Shown here: positions 10,561 to 22,371 of the stretch, piece after piece | Layout of the letters: each line of letters starts with the position of its first letter | Position numbering within the stretch: position 1 is the stretch's first letter | NCBI GenBank assembly: GCA_963971305.1 | Contig: OZ020309.1 | Span: 2,163,001-2,227,000, forward strand | Source: Arcuatula senhousia | Lineage: Eukaryota; Mollusca; Bivalvia; Mytilida; Mytilidae | Reading direction: 5' to 3' | Length of the DNA stretch: 64,000 nucleotides | Program-made: the position numbers and the translations under genes | Notes under the pieces: model-generated | The model's input: the letters and a program-made list of their open reading frames with translations, nothing else | The model's database searches: none | What the model was told of the DNA's origin: nothing

Positions 10561-11239
10561 TCTGGTACATATTCCATATTCTTTCGTTTTTAATATTTTT
10601 TTGTAAATAAAGGTAACAAGAAAATCTAAGTCGTTCATAAGTTGCGAAAACTAAAATTATGTACTGTTAATCCCGAAATCTTTGCCTTAAGTTCATTTTC
10701 GCTACATGTGCGATGGCCATCACAAAATATTTTCCACGCCAATGATTTATTCTATAAGAATCAAAATAAATCGTCGCAAAAGTTGTTAATGTTTTCTAGA
10801 CTCGAATGTTTGAATAAACAAAATATATTCAATTGTTTTACATACACGTACATAAGACATACACAAACTAATATAAAAATGCCAAATGATTAATCGACTA
10901 GAATTTGTTTCAATTTTACTAGGAATACTTGTTATGGTAATTTTACCTGATTGCCTTTATGGGAAAAGACTAAATTTATACTGAATTTTGATACCTTGAG
11001 ATTTAAACGAATCAGTTATTGTTAAGCTATCATGGTCCGTGCCAGCAATTGTTTGTCACTTCGGTGAAGTCTGCAAAAGCAGACATGGCGACAGTAGAAG
11101 AGTAACTATTTAGTTAAATGTCGGTTTCTATCAATAAACAAATAAACAAAATGAAAAAAGCAGAATGAAACACAAATTGTGTATATTACCAGATTGCTGG
11201 AAAAGCTTGTAATAATAATGATCTTTTCATTAAGCTTTT
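10561..11239. other. No gene recognised
   Basis: Contains a small perfect hairpin at 11069-11084 (GTCTGC, AAAA, GCAGAC). Otherwise AT-rich without repeat partners. Confidence 0.45.
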
Positions 11240-11344
11240 TCTAGATCACTTAATCATTTGCCCAGTTCGGTATATTTTGGTTGTATTGTTCTATGCTCTT
11301 CAGAATCATATATTTTTGGGGCTTTTTCAATCGTTTTGGCAGAG

Positions 11345-11386
11345 CGCCTCTTATGAATCTTGTATAGACGAAACGCGCGTCAGGCG
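11345..11386 (+). ncRNA. Hammerhead family A, degenerate
   Basis: Stem I arms, GAA and the ACGCGCGT palindrome are intact, but the core reads CTTATGA instead of CTGATGA and stem II has lost a pair, so cleavage is not expected. Confidence 0.75.
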
Positions 11387-11580
11387 TAGCAAAATTTATT
11401 GTCTGGAACTTATCTGTTTAATTTGCACAATTGACTAAATCCTAAGGTTCTTCCTACCCCAGACATAGGTTAATCATCTTAGTTATAATTTGGTTGCCCA
11501 GTTAGGTATATTTTGGTGTTATTGTTCTATGGTCTTCATAATCATATATTTTTTTGGCTTTTTCAATATTTTTGGCAGAG

Positions 11581-11622
11581 CGCCTCTAATGAGTCTTGTA
11601 TAGAGGAAATGCGCGTCAGGCG
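11581..11622 (+). ncRNA. Hammerhead family A, degenerate
   Basis: The core reads CTAATGA, stem II has a terminal mismatch and the palindrome has one change. The fold is recognisable but probably inactive. Confidence 0.7.
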
Positions 11623-11917
11623 TAGCACAATGTATTGTCTGGAACTTTGTTGTCATTTTAATTTTGAACACCCGTGAAGGTTAGCGCTGCTGGTGTAGTT
11701 TTAATTCCCTGAGGTTAGCCCGCTCCGGCACTAACACATGTGTTGGAGAACAATTATGTGTTTAAATTTCAAAATTGACTAAACCCTAAGGTTCTTCCTA
11801 CCCCAGACATAGGTTGATCATCTTAGTTATGATTTGGTTGCCCAGTTCGGTATACTTTGGTTTTATTGTTATTCATAATCAAATATTTTTGGGGCTTTTT
11901 CAATATTTTTGGCAGAG

Positions 11918-11959
11918 CGCCTCTGATGAGTCTCGTTTAGACGAAACGCTAGTCAAGCG
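11918..11959 (+). ncRNA. Hammerhead family A, core intact, stem III altered
   Basis: CTGATGA, stem II and GAAA are intact; the stem III palindrome is changed (ACGCTAGT) and stem I has one mismatch. Activity is uncertain. Confidence 0.7.
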
Positions 11960-12025
11960 TAGCAAAATTTATTGTCTGGAACTTTGTTGTCATTTTAATT
12001 TTGAAAAAAATATATATATATATTT

Positions 12026-12233
12026 CTGTGGATTCATTTGTTTTCATGGGTGCCATATTTCGTGGTGTTATGAAAAAGTACCAGTTCGTGGATTCTTTAA
12101 TTCGTGGTTTTGATGTCTACAGCTTACAGATTTATGCTAGATTTCCTTTTCGTTGGATATTAGATTTCGTGGGTAAAGGACACCAACGAAAACCACGAGA
12201 ATTGATACCCTACGAATAATAATGTAACCACAG
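12026..12233. mobile_element. Short TIR element (MITE)
   Basis: Left end CTGTGGATTCATT and right end AATGTAACCACAG form imperfect inverted repeats, with TA next to the right end. It lies directly against the hammerhead-A array. Internally, TTCGTGG and CCACGA words recur, giving a self-complementary unit of about 208 bp without coding capacity. The left boundary merges with a TA run. Confidence 0.6.
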
Positions 12234-12699
12234 TATGTTTATCATTGACGAACGATATACATAAACATGATATGTTATGACAGATTAGTTATAATCTTCG
12301 GATGATTGATCTGGGTCGGAATAAAACATAACGAGCGTGTATCATTTCAAAAGCTTCTCTTATAGTTACAGCGATTACAAGACTATATTAAAACTGTATT
12401 AAGTCTTGAATTGTTAATATACTCTCAAATTTAGGAGAAAGATATCAATCATTTTTGACGTTTTTATAATGATAGTTTATATGATCGATATTATTTCACC
12501 GAGGTCAAAACCTAAGAATAAACAACATTATAACATTGAAGTTCTACATATATGAGTTTATTTTACTTTTATCTTAAACCTGTTAAGAATGACCTGCATT
12601 AATGTTGGTTTGACATAGATTTTGTAATGTCATCCTTTCCGGATTTGACCAACACTTAATCGATCTTTGGCAACGTGACGGGTGTGGAATTTCTGGTTT
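12234..12699. other. Spacer with a short PLE-tail fragment
   Basis: 12630-12690 resembles the sequence that precedes the tail repeat at 35490-35540 (GACCAACACTTAATCG, then CAACGTGACGGGTGTG). It is cut off where the pearl element begins. Nothing else is recognised. Confidence 0.5.
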
Positions 12700-14337
12700 T
12701 TAGCTCACCTGACCCGAAGGGTCATGTGAGCTATTGTCATCACTTGGCGTCCGTCGTCCGTCCGTCGTCCGTCGTCCGTCGTCCGTAAACTTTTTAAAAC
12801 GTTAACTCCTCTGACACCATAAGTCCGATTGCAACCAAACTTGGTATGGTTGTCCATTAGCATTCGGTGCTTAGAATTGATGTGGGGATTTTTGATTCGT
12901 CGTAAAACATGACCGCCATGGCTAAAAATAGAACATAGGGGTAAAATGCAGTTTTTTGCAAATAACTCAAAAACGGCTACAGATATCAAATTTCTGGCAA
13001 GGTTAAAAGTGATCAACACCTCAAGATCTACCTACCCTGAAATTTTGAAGAAAATCCAACGACCCATGTAGGAGTTATTGCCCTTTTTGTGGATTTTTTG
13101 CAAATTTTGACCTGTTTAGCTCAATATCTTGAAAACTATACTAGATATTTGAGAAATTTAAATTGCATATTGTTAAGCACATCAAGATCTACAAAATATG
13201 TAAGATGGTCAACGTTGTAGGACCTTTCCTTTTAGGAGTTATTGCCCTAAGAACGTCAAAATTTTGCATTTTAACAGCATTTCCTCATTACATTGAAAAC
13301 GTTAACTCCTCTGACACTTTAAGTCCAAATCAAACCAAACTTGGTATAACTGTTTATTGGCATTAGGTGTATAGAACTGATGTGGGGATTTTTGATTGGT
13401 CGTAAAACATGGCCGCTGTGGCTAAAAATAGAACATAGAGGTAAATGGCAGTTTTTTGCAAATAACTCTAAAACGGTGACAGATTTCAAAATTTTGATTG
13501 GAACAAAAGTAATCAGCACCTCAAGATCTACCTACCCTGAAATTTTGGAGAAAATCCAATTACCCATGAAGGAGTTATTGCCCTTTTTGTGGATTTTTTG
13601 GCTAAAAATAGAACATAGGGGTAAAATGCAGTTTTTTGCAAATAACTCAAAAACGGCTACAGATATCAGTTTATGGCAAGGTTAAAAGTGATCAACACCT
13701 CAAGATCTACCTACCCTGAAATTTTGAAGAAAATCCAACGACCCATGTAGGAGTTATTGCCCTTTTTGTGGATTTTTTGCAAATTTTGCACCTGTTTAGC
13801 TCAATATTTTGAAACCTATACAAGATATTTGAGAAATTTAAATTGCATATTGTTAAGCGCATCAAGATCTACAAAATTTGTAACAGGGTCAACGTTGTAG
13901 GACCTTTCCTTTGAGGAGTTATTGCCCTTGGAACTTCAAAATTGAGCATTTTAACTGCATTTCCTTATATTGAAAATGTTAACTCCTCTGACACTTTAAG
14001 TCCAAATGGAACCAAAATTGGTATTATTGTTTATTATTATTAGGTGTATAGAACTGTTGTGGGGATTTTTGATTGGTTGTAAAACATGGCCACTGTGGCT
14101 AGAAATAGAACATTAGGTTAAACTGCATTTTTTTTCAAATAACTCAAAAAGGGTGACAGATTTTTAGATTTTGATTGAGAACAAAAGTGATCAGCACCTT
14201 TAGATCCACCATATTGTCAGATGACCCTCTTATTAATCTTATGACCCTTTCAACGTTAAATAGATTTTGCCTCATAACCTTTACTTCAGGCACATATGTC
14301 AGGTGAGCGATTCAGGCTCCTGGGAGCCTCTTGTTGT
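12700..14337 (+). mobile_element. Pearl-type / Helitron-like non-autonomous element, copy 1
   Basis: Begins with AGCTCACCTGACCCGAAGG, a small hairpin (GCTCACCTGACC and GGTCATGTGAGC), followed by a GTCC/GTCG microsatellite (12750-12785). Then come three diverged tandem units starting near 12800, 13300 and 13975, each opening with GTTAACTCCTCTGACAC. The second unit carries an internal partial duplication. It ends with TCAGGTGAGC, complementary to the start, and a 3' hairpin AGGCTCC-TG-GGAGCCT just before CTTGTT. Microsatellite plus core repeats plus terminal hairpin is the known bivalve pearl architecture, which is thought to be Helitron-related; the exact CTRR end is not met. Confidence 0.7.
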
Positions 14338-14339
14338 TT

Positions 14340-15387
14340 TTGGTTTTCCTGTCTTTTCAAACATCATTATTATTTGACAAATAAATGCTGGGTGTCTCTT
14401 CCACTAGCAGCGGTTATCGACAAACAGAAAACTAATTTAAGACCAGTGTCTATAAAGTCAATAATAAAAAATAGAATATTTGAATTCATTGAAATGAGTA
14501 ATAAATATTCAATTGTTTTACAATTGCATCGATCGGTTCTTGAATAACGCAATTTTTGACAAAACAAGGGAGATAACTCACTTCAAAATTACTCTAAATT
14601 TACAATGGAATTGAATAGTAGACAAAAAAACTAAGCTTGTGACCCCCTGTTTTCTATGTTTTATTTTAATATATAGGTAAAAATATACATTTTGACAAAA
14701 TAAAAACAAGATCCTAATGTAAAGATTTTTTCTGAGACATGATTTTATGCCTAAAATTTGGCCTTTCCTATATAATCTATTGTAATTCAGGCATACTTTA
14801 ACCACATATATTGCAAAAACGAGCATGGTGTGACCTATCCTTATTTCTATTTTAAATAAAGGATATTAATAACATGTTTCATTTTAGACCATACAATCAA
14901 ATGTTTAATGGCAGAATTTTTGTCAGTATAGGTGTCCACATTAACCATAAAATGGTTATTTTGGGTTATGCTGTATATGCATATTTCAAGAATTAATCAC
15001 TCATCAAAAACATTTGATTGTGAAATATAAACATCAACCGAAAGTATAAAAGAAAACGTTCTCAGACCTAAACTGGTAATACAAGGGAGTCAAATTTAGC
15101 ATCGATGATAACACCCATGTACAAAACCACGAAAGAAACTTATGCTTTATACAATTTTGAATTTCCAAAAAAAAGAAAAAAGAAAGAAAAAAAAAGAAAA
15201 ATTTTGTTCAGACAAGTTTTACTATCATTTTTCGATATACTTTTTGGGGGTTTTGGACTTATGGTAAAGCAGCAGCGGTTATTGACCCAGTGGTTTCAAA
15301 GGTATACAAAACCCAAAGTGATATAATAACGGTTATTTAGATTGTGCTTTAAAAATTATGAATATTTCAAAGAACAACCTTTAATCA
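14340..15387. other. Spacer with one degenerate hammerhead-C relative
   Basis: 14940-15030 (minus sense) resembles family C: outer arms ATGTTT and CAGCAT, TTGATGA, and GAAATATGCATAT. The core is mutated. An AAG-rich purine run lies at 15168-15200. No gene is seen. Confidence 0.5.
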
Positions 15388-16073
15388 ACAAAGATTGAAG
15401 AGACAATATAATCAAATTGCTTCACGTCTTTCTTGGATTTGCACCTCGAATTTGACCCAGGTGGTCATCTCAGTACAAAAAATTACGATAAAAGAGACGA
15501 TTTTAATTTTCAAATTATTAATTTTCCTAATCTACAGAGCAATATACCTACTCCCCCTGCATACGGAGTTTATATTTCACAACTTATTCGATATGCCAGA
15601 GCTTTCACATATTTCACATATTTTTTCATCAGACACTTATTTCTTCGTGACCGACTTTTGGAGCAGGGCTACTAGAAAGTAAGTCTCATACGATCCCTAA
15701 AAAACGTCTTTCTTTGTTATCAGCCACCAGTTGAAAAGTTCAAAATTGAGTTAAATGATATGGTGGTTAATTGTTTTAATTAGTGTTTGACTGGTCTGCT
15801 GTACTGAGATGATCACCTCAATATCCTTATTGTGTCTCACAACTATGTTGTGTTCTATGGTTATTACCGGATCCTAACATCGCAATGCGAGAGAGAGGTT
15901 TGGCGCCATAAAACCTGGTTTAACCCACCATTTCGTTTGAAATGCCTGGACCAAGTCAGGACCATTGAGATCCACCAATTCTCCGGTATGACTGATTTGT
16001 TTTTGTCATTTTCTCTGGTCTATGAGATTGATCATTCAAGTTCGGTAGTTTTGTTATTACCTTTATTCAGTAC
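15388..16073 (+). mobile_element. PLE subfamily 1, truncated copy 2
   Basis: Starts after the YxDD region, at the FTSFLDLHLEFDPGG block, and carries the same thumb and 3' UTR as copy 1. The coding part is broken: the piece open at 15433-15675 ends in a premature stop where copy 1 reads on. It terminates at the shared TTATTACCTTTATTCA end. Confidence 0.75.
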
Positions 16074-16079
16074 TTATTG

Positions 16080-17739
16080 TTAATTAGAATGCTAACAAGG
16101 ACGTTTTAAGAGGAAAATCGTGATTTACCATAATAGAATCGTCAAAGACCTGAGGTTGATTTTCTTTTTTTTCTCCCTCTTCCTGGTGACCCATGAAACA
16201 ATCTTTAAAGTTTCTTCATCTTTTGACAAACTTGCCTTATTACTTTAAGGCATACATAAACATAAATAAATCACTGCAAGATCGGGGTTTGACGACATTT
16301 GAAATAAAAAAGGTCAAAATCCGTGAAACAAAATAGCGGGACAATGATTTTGCCGAACAAGACAGGATAATATTTTTGGCTGTCAAATTAATAAAAAAAA
16401 ATAATTATCTATTTATTTTTATAACAATAAATGGTGGAATGAAAAATTTCCATAGTCCGAAACCATCAAAACCGAATGATTGCTTCCCTATATTTACCTA
16501 ATTTAAGTATGAATGGGGACCAAATTCTGGGATCTCGATGCTAATTCTTCGGAAGGTACAAGAATGGTTTCCCTTGTACGGTCTCTACGAATGTAACATC
16601 GCAAACTTTAAACTGGCAAGGGAATCACATTGGCATCAATATTGTTTTCCAAAGCAGGATATGTTAAATGTCAGATCTTAAATCACTTCTGTTATGTTGC
16701 CCCTTGTTTGAATTTAATAGCGCTATAACTTATTAAGGCTCAAATGTTGTTTTTTTCACAATTTCAGTTCAATTTGTTTCACATTCTCTACACAACGATG
16801 CTGTTTTATTTAATTTGCGTTATGAATTTTTCTAAGTGTGCTTGAATCCAATGCTGGAATTTTCATGTTAACTTTTAATTTAGCAAGGAATAGTTCATAA
16901 AAGAAGTTTTTAAAAGATTGTAAATCTTTCGACAGTTAAAGCCGACCAGAAAAACTAACATAAAGTATGCTAAAGGAATTCTTTTGTAGGGTATAAACTG
17001 GACTCATCTGTAGTCAAAAAGTAATTTCAAATTAAAACAACCAATTTCTATATAGCACATCGCTGTCGGTTTTTCACCTAGAGATGTCTTATGACGAGAT
17101 CTAATGTATGACATATTCTTAAACATTTGACAAGCGTTTTCAAATGTATTAATCGACAATTGAAAAGAGATATAAAGTGTTTACTTAGACGTATGTTTCG
17201 AATTTAAGGCAACTTAACTGAACATATTGACAGCACAATTTACAAACAGGGAATAATTATTTGATACATTTGATTGCATGTTTAGATTCAATTGGTTCAT
17301 CGGTGCACCTTTTCTTCTTTCATTGGTCTTTTATATTATGCATGTTTTTTTTCTCTTAAATACTATTGATGAAAAACAATTTAGTAACTCCTATCAATAC
17401 TTATCTTCAGTATATTAAGAGTGACCTTTTAAGTTGTTACATCTAGAAATTGTATTTCTATTACAAGAGTGCTTTTTATCAAATTTCATGTACATTTTCC
17501 ATATTACGATTGTTATTTTATTATTTAAAATAAATATGTGTATCCAATAGCTTTAGGTGTAACATGAACTTAAATTAGAAAATAAATGCCAACGTTTCTT
17601 TATAGCCGAGCCATATTTCATGTTTTCTCAGTCATAACTATGGGTTTCAATTTAACATAAAAAGTACATTATGTTGGCGTAAAGTATGCTCAATTTCTTC
17701 ATTTTTTATAAGAAAGGTCATCCTTATTAAAACGAAAGA
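16080..17739. other. 1.65 kb with no gene or repeat recognised
   Basis: No ORF of note and no partner elsewhere in the window. AT-rich; could be unique intergenic DNA or a repeat with a single copy here. Confidence 0.45.
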
Positions 17740-18020
17740 ATATGGATTATGTGCCAGAAAGACACGATCCACATATTGACATGTTTTGATAAATGTACAA
17801 AAGCAAAATTTCACTGCGTGTGAAGCGCTTTTCTGGATTAACCTTCATCAGACACGCTAGGAGTAAAAAACTTGGAAAACCGGTAAAATATTAGATTTGA
17901 TGAAACAAAAACAGAAGCCAAAAATATTACAACAATGACCTAACAGATAAATTTATCAAGTTTTAAAGAAATAGCCAAACGTTGTCAAATTTGGGAAATA
18001 TGTAAAATGTGCCTTTCCAA
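17740..18020 (-). repeat. Hammerhead-B repeat, inverted copy
   Basis: Reverse-complement partner of 10305-10560 over its whole length, with scattered substitutions. It carries the ribozyme candidate at 17804-17874. Confidence 0.75.
17804..17874 (-). ncRNA. Candidate hammerhead ribozyme, family B, inverted copy
   Basis: The 42-nt core (17816-17857) is identical to the forward copy: GCGTGT and ACACGC arms, CTGATGA, the two-pair stem II, GAA, palindrome AAGCGCTT and C17. The outer stem I arms have diverged slightly but still pair. Core identity between copies whose flanks differ is what selection or RNA-level amplification would leave. Confidence 0.7.
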
Positions 18021-18529
18021 CACATATTCCAGTACTCGAAATATATAAGTCTTAGTCTCCTTGTTAAAAAGATAAGAAAGTTTTGACAATTGTTACCTGT
18101 TTGAATCACTAAGATGTTTAGCGATCAATTTGATCTTCAAGGGAGATAATTTGATTTTCATCTTTTATCTGATTCGAAGCATAATTTGATAAATCTGTTA
18201 AAAAGACTCTTGCAAATGTTTAAGTAAATTTGCATTAAGGGTTGTTGATATAATTAGTAATATTATAACACTGCATTATTAACGTATTTATAAATTGCTC
18301 TTAATATTAACTTCAAATAACACATATGTTATCAGAAAAAAGGATCGTCTTTAACTGTATACCAAGGTAAAAGGATACGTGTTCGGCTGTTTTTTCTGTG
18401 AATTTGTTAAATTGCCGTTTGTTTTTGTAGGTGGTATCGTGAAAACGTATTCCATATAATACTAGCTTCCATTGTTGTGCTGATGGACTTTGCCTTGCCA
18501 GACAAGTGGTGTAGGCTGAATTGAAATGA

Positions 18530-18760
18530 AAATAAGCAGCATGATGGTTGTGCTATAGCAGACAGAAACCGCTTACTCTTCCGGACAACCTGAGTTCCTT
18601 ATTGTTACGACCTGAGTTCTCGTAGTTGATTTCTGTTCGGTTGATTTTGTGTTTTGTGATTTTGCATGCTGTTCTTGTTCGTATTTACCGGTTTTGTCGT
18701 TGACCTCTTGCCATTTTTGACACTCGAATGCCCTATTGGTGCCTTTTTACTTCAAGATAA
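18530..18760 (+). repeat. Tail repeat, copy 2
   Basis: From TGCTATAGCAGACAG through CTTACTCTTCCGGA to CCTATTGGTGCC. Its last part begins a duplicated segment (see 18717-19545). Confidence 0.65.
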
Positions 18761-19545
18761 GCATGTACAAAAACGTATAACAAATAACCCTTATAACTCA
18801 ATAAAACCTTACTTTTCTTTACTAAATCGATAGTTTATCCCACATTTGTACAGTTTTGTCTTTTATAAGTAAGACAAGAAGTAAAATGATGATTCCTCAA
18901 GACACCTTTTTATCGAGCACTTTCGTTTATGTGCCTCTAGCTGAGTCCTAATCAAGTATCATTAATATTTACCAATAAAATAGACCTGTATAATTGGACT
19001 TGGTGTTACGCTGACATAAACGATGTGTTTTGTCATAATCTAGAGCTAAAATAACCACTTCCTTGACAAAATAAGCTATAAAAACATTAATGTAAAAGGT
19101 TGTTAAGGACAATTAGGCTCATTTCTCCGAGCGTACAATTATGACAAATCATGACGAAATGAGTGTACCTTGTTAGTGTCATCAGTAATTAAGTTTTAGG
19201 AGTTTTGTGACATTGTTTTGTACGCTTTAGGTGATGGCCATAGAAGATATGTCAACGTAAACTGTACTAAACATATTCCACAAAATAAAGATTTTTCCAT
19301 TTCGGAATTTTGACACTCGTGTGCCCAATTCTTGCCTTTTTGCTTCTGGATATGCAGCTACAAAAACAGATATTATTTTTTCCCTTATAAACTCAATAAA
19401 AGTTAACTATTCTTAACTCGATTGTTAGTCTTTAAAAATATAAATAAGACATGAAGTAAAATGATAATTCCTTAAGACAACTTCTTACCGAACACTTTTG
19501 TTTATGTGCCTCCAGCTGAGTCCTAATCAAGTATCTATAATAGTG
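18717..19545 (+). repeat. Local duplication, units at 18717-18966 and 19309-19545
   Basis: Both units run from TTTGACACTCG through GAAGTAAAATGAT to GCTGAGTCCTAATCAAGTAT, about 590 bp apart, and include the end of a tail repeat plus its flanking DNA. A reverse-complement relative sits at 30640-30740. Because flank and element tail are duplicated together, either a segmental duplication or a longer unrecognised element explains them. Confidence 0.6.
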
Positions 19546-19573
19546 TTTGGAATTTTCAATATTTTTGGTAGAG

Positions 19574-19615
19574 CGACTCTGATGAGTCTTGATTAGACGA
19601 AACGTGCGTAAGGCG
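19574..19615 (+). ncRNA. Hammerhead family A, near-consensus
   Basis: CTGATGA, stem II GTCT/AGAC and GAAA are intact. Stem III reads ACGTGCGT, H17 is A rather than C, and stem I has one mismatch (CGACT against AGGCG). Confidence 0.75.
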
Positions 19616-19931
19616 TAGTAAAATTTATTGTCTGGAACTTTGTTGTCATTTGTATTTCGAACAAACGTAAAGGTTAGCACTGCTGGTGGAACTTTAATTC
19701 CCCGAGGTTAGCCCGCTCCGGCACCAACACTTTTGAGTTGGAGAACGCATCAAAGCTTAAAATTATCCGTTTAAATTTCAAAATTGTCAAAACCCTAAGA
19801 TTCTTCCTACTCCAGACATAGGTTAATGATCTTAGTAATAATTTGGATGCCCAGTTTGGTATTTTGGGTTTTACTGTTCTATGCTCTTTATAATCATATA
19901 GTGTTTGGAATTTTCAATATATTTGGTAGAG

Positions 19932-19973
19932 CACCTCTGATGAGTCTTGAATAAACGAAACGCGCGTCAGGCG
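19932..19973 (+). ncRNA. Hammerhead family A, core intact
   Basis: CTGATGA, GAAA, palindrome ACGCGCGT and the GTC cleavage triplet are intact. Stem I and stem II each carry one A.C mismatch. Confidence 0.75.
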
Positions 19974-20049
19974 TAGCAAAATTTGTTGTCTGGAACTTTG
20001 TTGTCATTTGTATTTTTGGATCAAACATTATTATAGCACAAAGGGGTAT

Positions 20050-20125
20050 AAGAACAGGAAATTTTGTTATGCTGTATACACAAATTTGAAAGAGTAACAT
20101 CTCAATAGCAGCATTTGAATAAACA
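20050..20125 (-). repeat. Degenerate hammerhead-C relative
   Basis: ATGCTG and CAGCAT arms are retained but the core reads CTATTGA and the palindrome is lost. It lies between the hammerhead-A dimer and PLE copy 3. Confidence 0.5.
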
Positions 20126-20157
20126 CATAAGAAGCTCATCTGAATGTATTGGAACAG

Positions 20158-20975
20158 AAGTTTCTTCAGGGACTCGTAGAGAACAAGAAGATGAAAGAGG
20201 CAAGGTCATTTGATCTTACATTCAGATATATTGATGGTGTCCTTTCTGTCAATAACACTTCATTTGGTAGATAGATTTCTTCAATATATCCTTCAGAATT
20301 GGAGATGAAATAGACCACAGAATCAAATTGCTTCACGTCTTTCTTGGATATGCACCTCAAATTTGACCCAGGTGGTCATCTCAGTACAAAAATTTACGAC
20401 AAAACAGACGATTTTAATTTTCAAATTATTAATTTTCCTTATATACAGAGCAATATACCTACTTCCCCTGCATACGGTGTTTATATTTCACAACTTATTC
20501 GATATGCCAGAGCTTGCACACATTTCACAGATTTTTTGATCAGACACCGATTTCTTCGTGACCAACTTTTAAAGCAGGGCTATAAGAGAAATACGTCTCA
20601 TACGATACCTTAAAAAATTCTTTCTTCGTTATCATCGACTAGTTGAAAAGTTCAAAATTGAGTTAAAAGAAATAGTGGTTAATTGTTTTGATTAGTGTTT
20701 GACTGGTCTGCTGTACTGAGATGATCACCTCAATATCCCTATTGTGTCTCACAACTATGTTGTGTTCTGTGGTCATTACCAGATCCTAAGATCGCAATGG
20801 AAGAGGGAGGTTTGGCGCCATAAAACCTGGTTTAACCCACCATTTCGTTTGAAATGCCTGTACCAAGTCAGGACCATTGCGATACACCAATGCTCCGGTA
20901 TGACTGATTCGTTTTTGTCATTTTCTCTGGACTATAAGATTGATCATTCAAGTTCGGTAGTTTTGTTATTACCTT
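20158..20975 (+). mobile_element. PLE subfamily 1, truncated copy 3 (inactivated)
   Basis: Begins at the EFLQGLV-like region. The catalytic box reads YIDG in place of YIDD, so the second essential aspartate is lost, and stops follow soon after (at the SFGR position and after GDEI). The thumb is open at 20344-20613. The 3' UTR and terminus match copies 1, 2 and 4. Confidence 0.75.
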
Positions 20976-21766
20976 TATTTCAAAATCTTCGAACAGGAGC
21001 TAAATAAAACACTTAGGATAATAAAGGGAAAGAAACATAGTATTATGAATGTGTATGTCATAAACATAATATGATTGTATTCCATATAAAGGCCACCTTT
21101 AAGACAATGATTTGCATAATAAAAATCTGATCTGAACATATGCTTTTGACAAATTATAAACATGATTTTCCCTTAGAAATACTTATAAGCCTACACTGAC
21201 TTATTTGTCAATTAATGACTTCCTTGTCTGACTGACCCAGCTAAAATGAACAAAATTGGACATCCATAATGAAGGTCAAATGCTTTCGACTGTTTCCATA
21301 TACAAATGTTAAATTTTCTTATTTAATGCATTATAGCTCTGTGTCATTCAAAATTGTAAACTTGATCGTTCTAAACTGACACAGGAATTGAAATATGACG
21401 AATGAACAGTTTAAGCCAAAGACTGTGTCAAAGTGATTTGAGTAAAGTTAAGCAAGAAGAACCAAGTCCAAATTTCAAGATGCCATTCCTTAACAGATAA
21501 TTAGTAGTTGCAACATGACACCAGCATCTATTCTCATCTATTCTCATCTACAACTCCTCATGATTCACCAATAAATAAGTGTCTGTCTAAAAGGATTCCT
21601 TATATTGAGAAATGTTCTAGCAAGCAGAAATTGCTTAGCTTTTCGATATACCAGGAAAAACTTTTGACTTGAGGTAATGTTGCTGTTTTCGGTTCAGTTT
21701 TTATGTGTATTTTTGTATTTTGTCCGTTAATTATGCTATGCTCTCATTTCTTTTGATTATCGGATT
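20976..21766. other. No gene recognised
   Basis: AT-rich, no repeat partner identified apart from a doubled ATCTATTCTC word near 21528-21550. Confidence 0.45.
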
Positions 21767-21811
21767 AAGGATAAAAAATTACAATAAAGTTCCAGACAAT
21801 AAATTTTGTTA

Positions 21812-21983
21812 CTCAGGATCCGCGTACTCTTCCAGATCCCTATTTACGAGTAGATTTCGCGTTATTAATTGATTTGAAGTAGTTTTTGTTTTTTCGTCCT
21901 GTCCTTTTTTTGTGTTTAATGGTTTTGTCTCTGTTCTTTCGGACTTTGACATTCGGATGTCCTATTGGTACCTCTGCTCCCTG
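21812..21983 (+). repeat. Tail repeat lodged at a hammerhead cleavage position
   Basis: Family tail sequence from CAGGATCCGCGTACTCTTCC to GGTACCTCTGCTCC. Its two borders fall, within a few bases, at the point where the surrounding hammerhead-A RNA would be cleaved. Exact borders are blurred by short similarity between the two repeats. Confidence 0.55.
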
Positions 21984-22329
21984 GTGCGCGTTTCGTCTGT
22001 TCAAGATCCATCAAGGGCAATCTACCAAAATATTAAAATTGCAAAACACGACATAAATATGAAGAGCATACTCAATAGACAAACACAAAATTCCGAACTT
22101 AAAACAAATCATCACTACGATCAACATTTTTCTTGGGTAACAAGAAACCTTGGGTTTTGACAATTTTGAAATTCAAACCGGTAATTCACATATTTGATGT
22201 GTGCAACACAAAAGTGCTGATGCATGAGCTGGTTTATCTCGAGAGGAATTAATCCTCCACTAGCAGCGCTAACCGTCACGGAAGTTAGAAATGAAAATTC
22301 CAAAAAGCTTCAGATAATAAGTTTTGCTA

Positions 22330-22371
22330 CGCATGACGCGCATTTCTTCTATTCAAGACTCATCAGAGACG
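22330..22371 (-). ncRNA. Hammerhead family A, core intact
   Basis: CTGATGA, GAAA and the GTC triplet are intact; stem II lost its first pair, stem III reads ATGCGCGT and stem I has one mismatch. Confidence 0.65.

Larger units (their letters stand above)
11240..12005 (+). repeat. Hammerhead-A tandem array (three decayed sites)
   Basis: Three monomers of the family-A repeat, with predicted cleavage positions after 11381, 11617 and 11954 (spacings 236 and 337, the first shortened by a deletion relative to the usual 358). Monomers carry the shared words TGTCTGGAACTTTGTTGTC, CCTAAGGTTCTTCCTACCCC and GCCCGCTCCGGCAC. The array is broken on its right by a small TIR element. Confidence 0.8.
19546..20015 (+). 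repeat. Hammerhead-A dimer
   Basis: Two hammerhead sites with predicted cleavage after 19610 and 19968, exactly 358 nt apart. The monomer includes TTAGCACTGCTGGTGGAAC and CCCGCTCCGGCACC. This dimeric layout is what animal retrozymes show: the stretch between two sites would be released as a ~358-nt RNA that could circularise. Confidence 0.8.
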
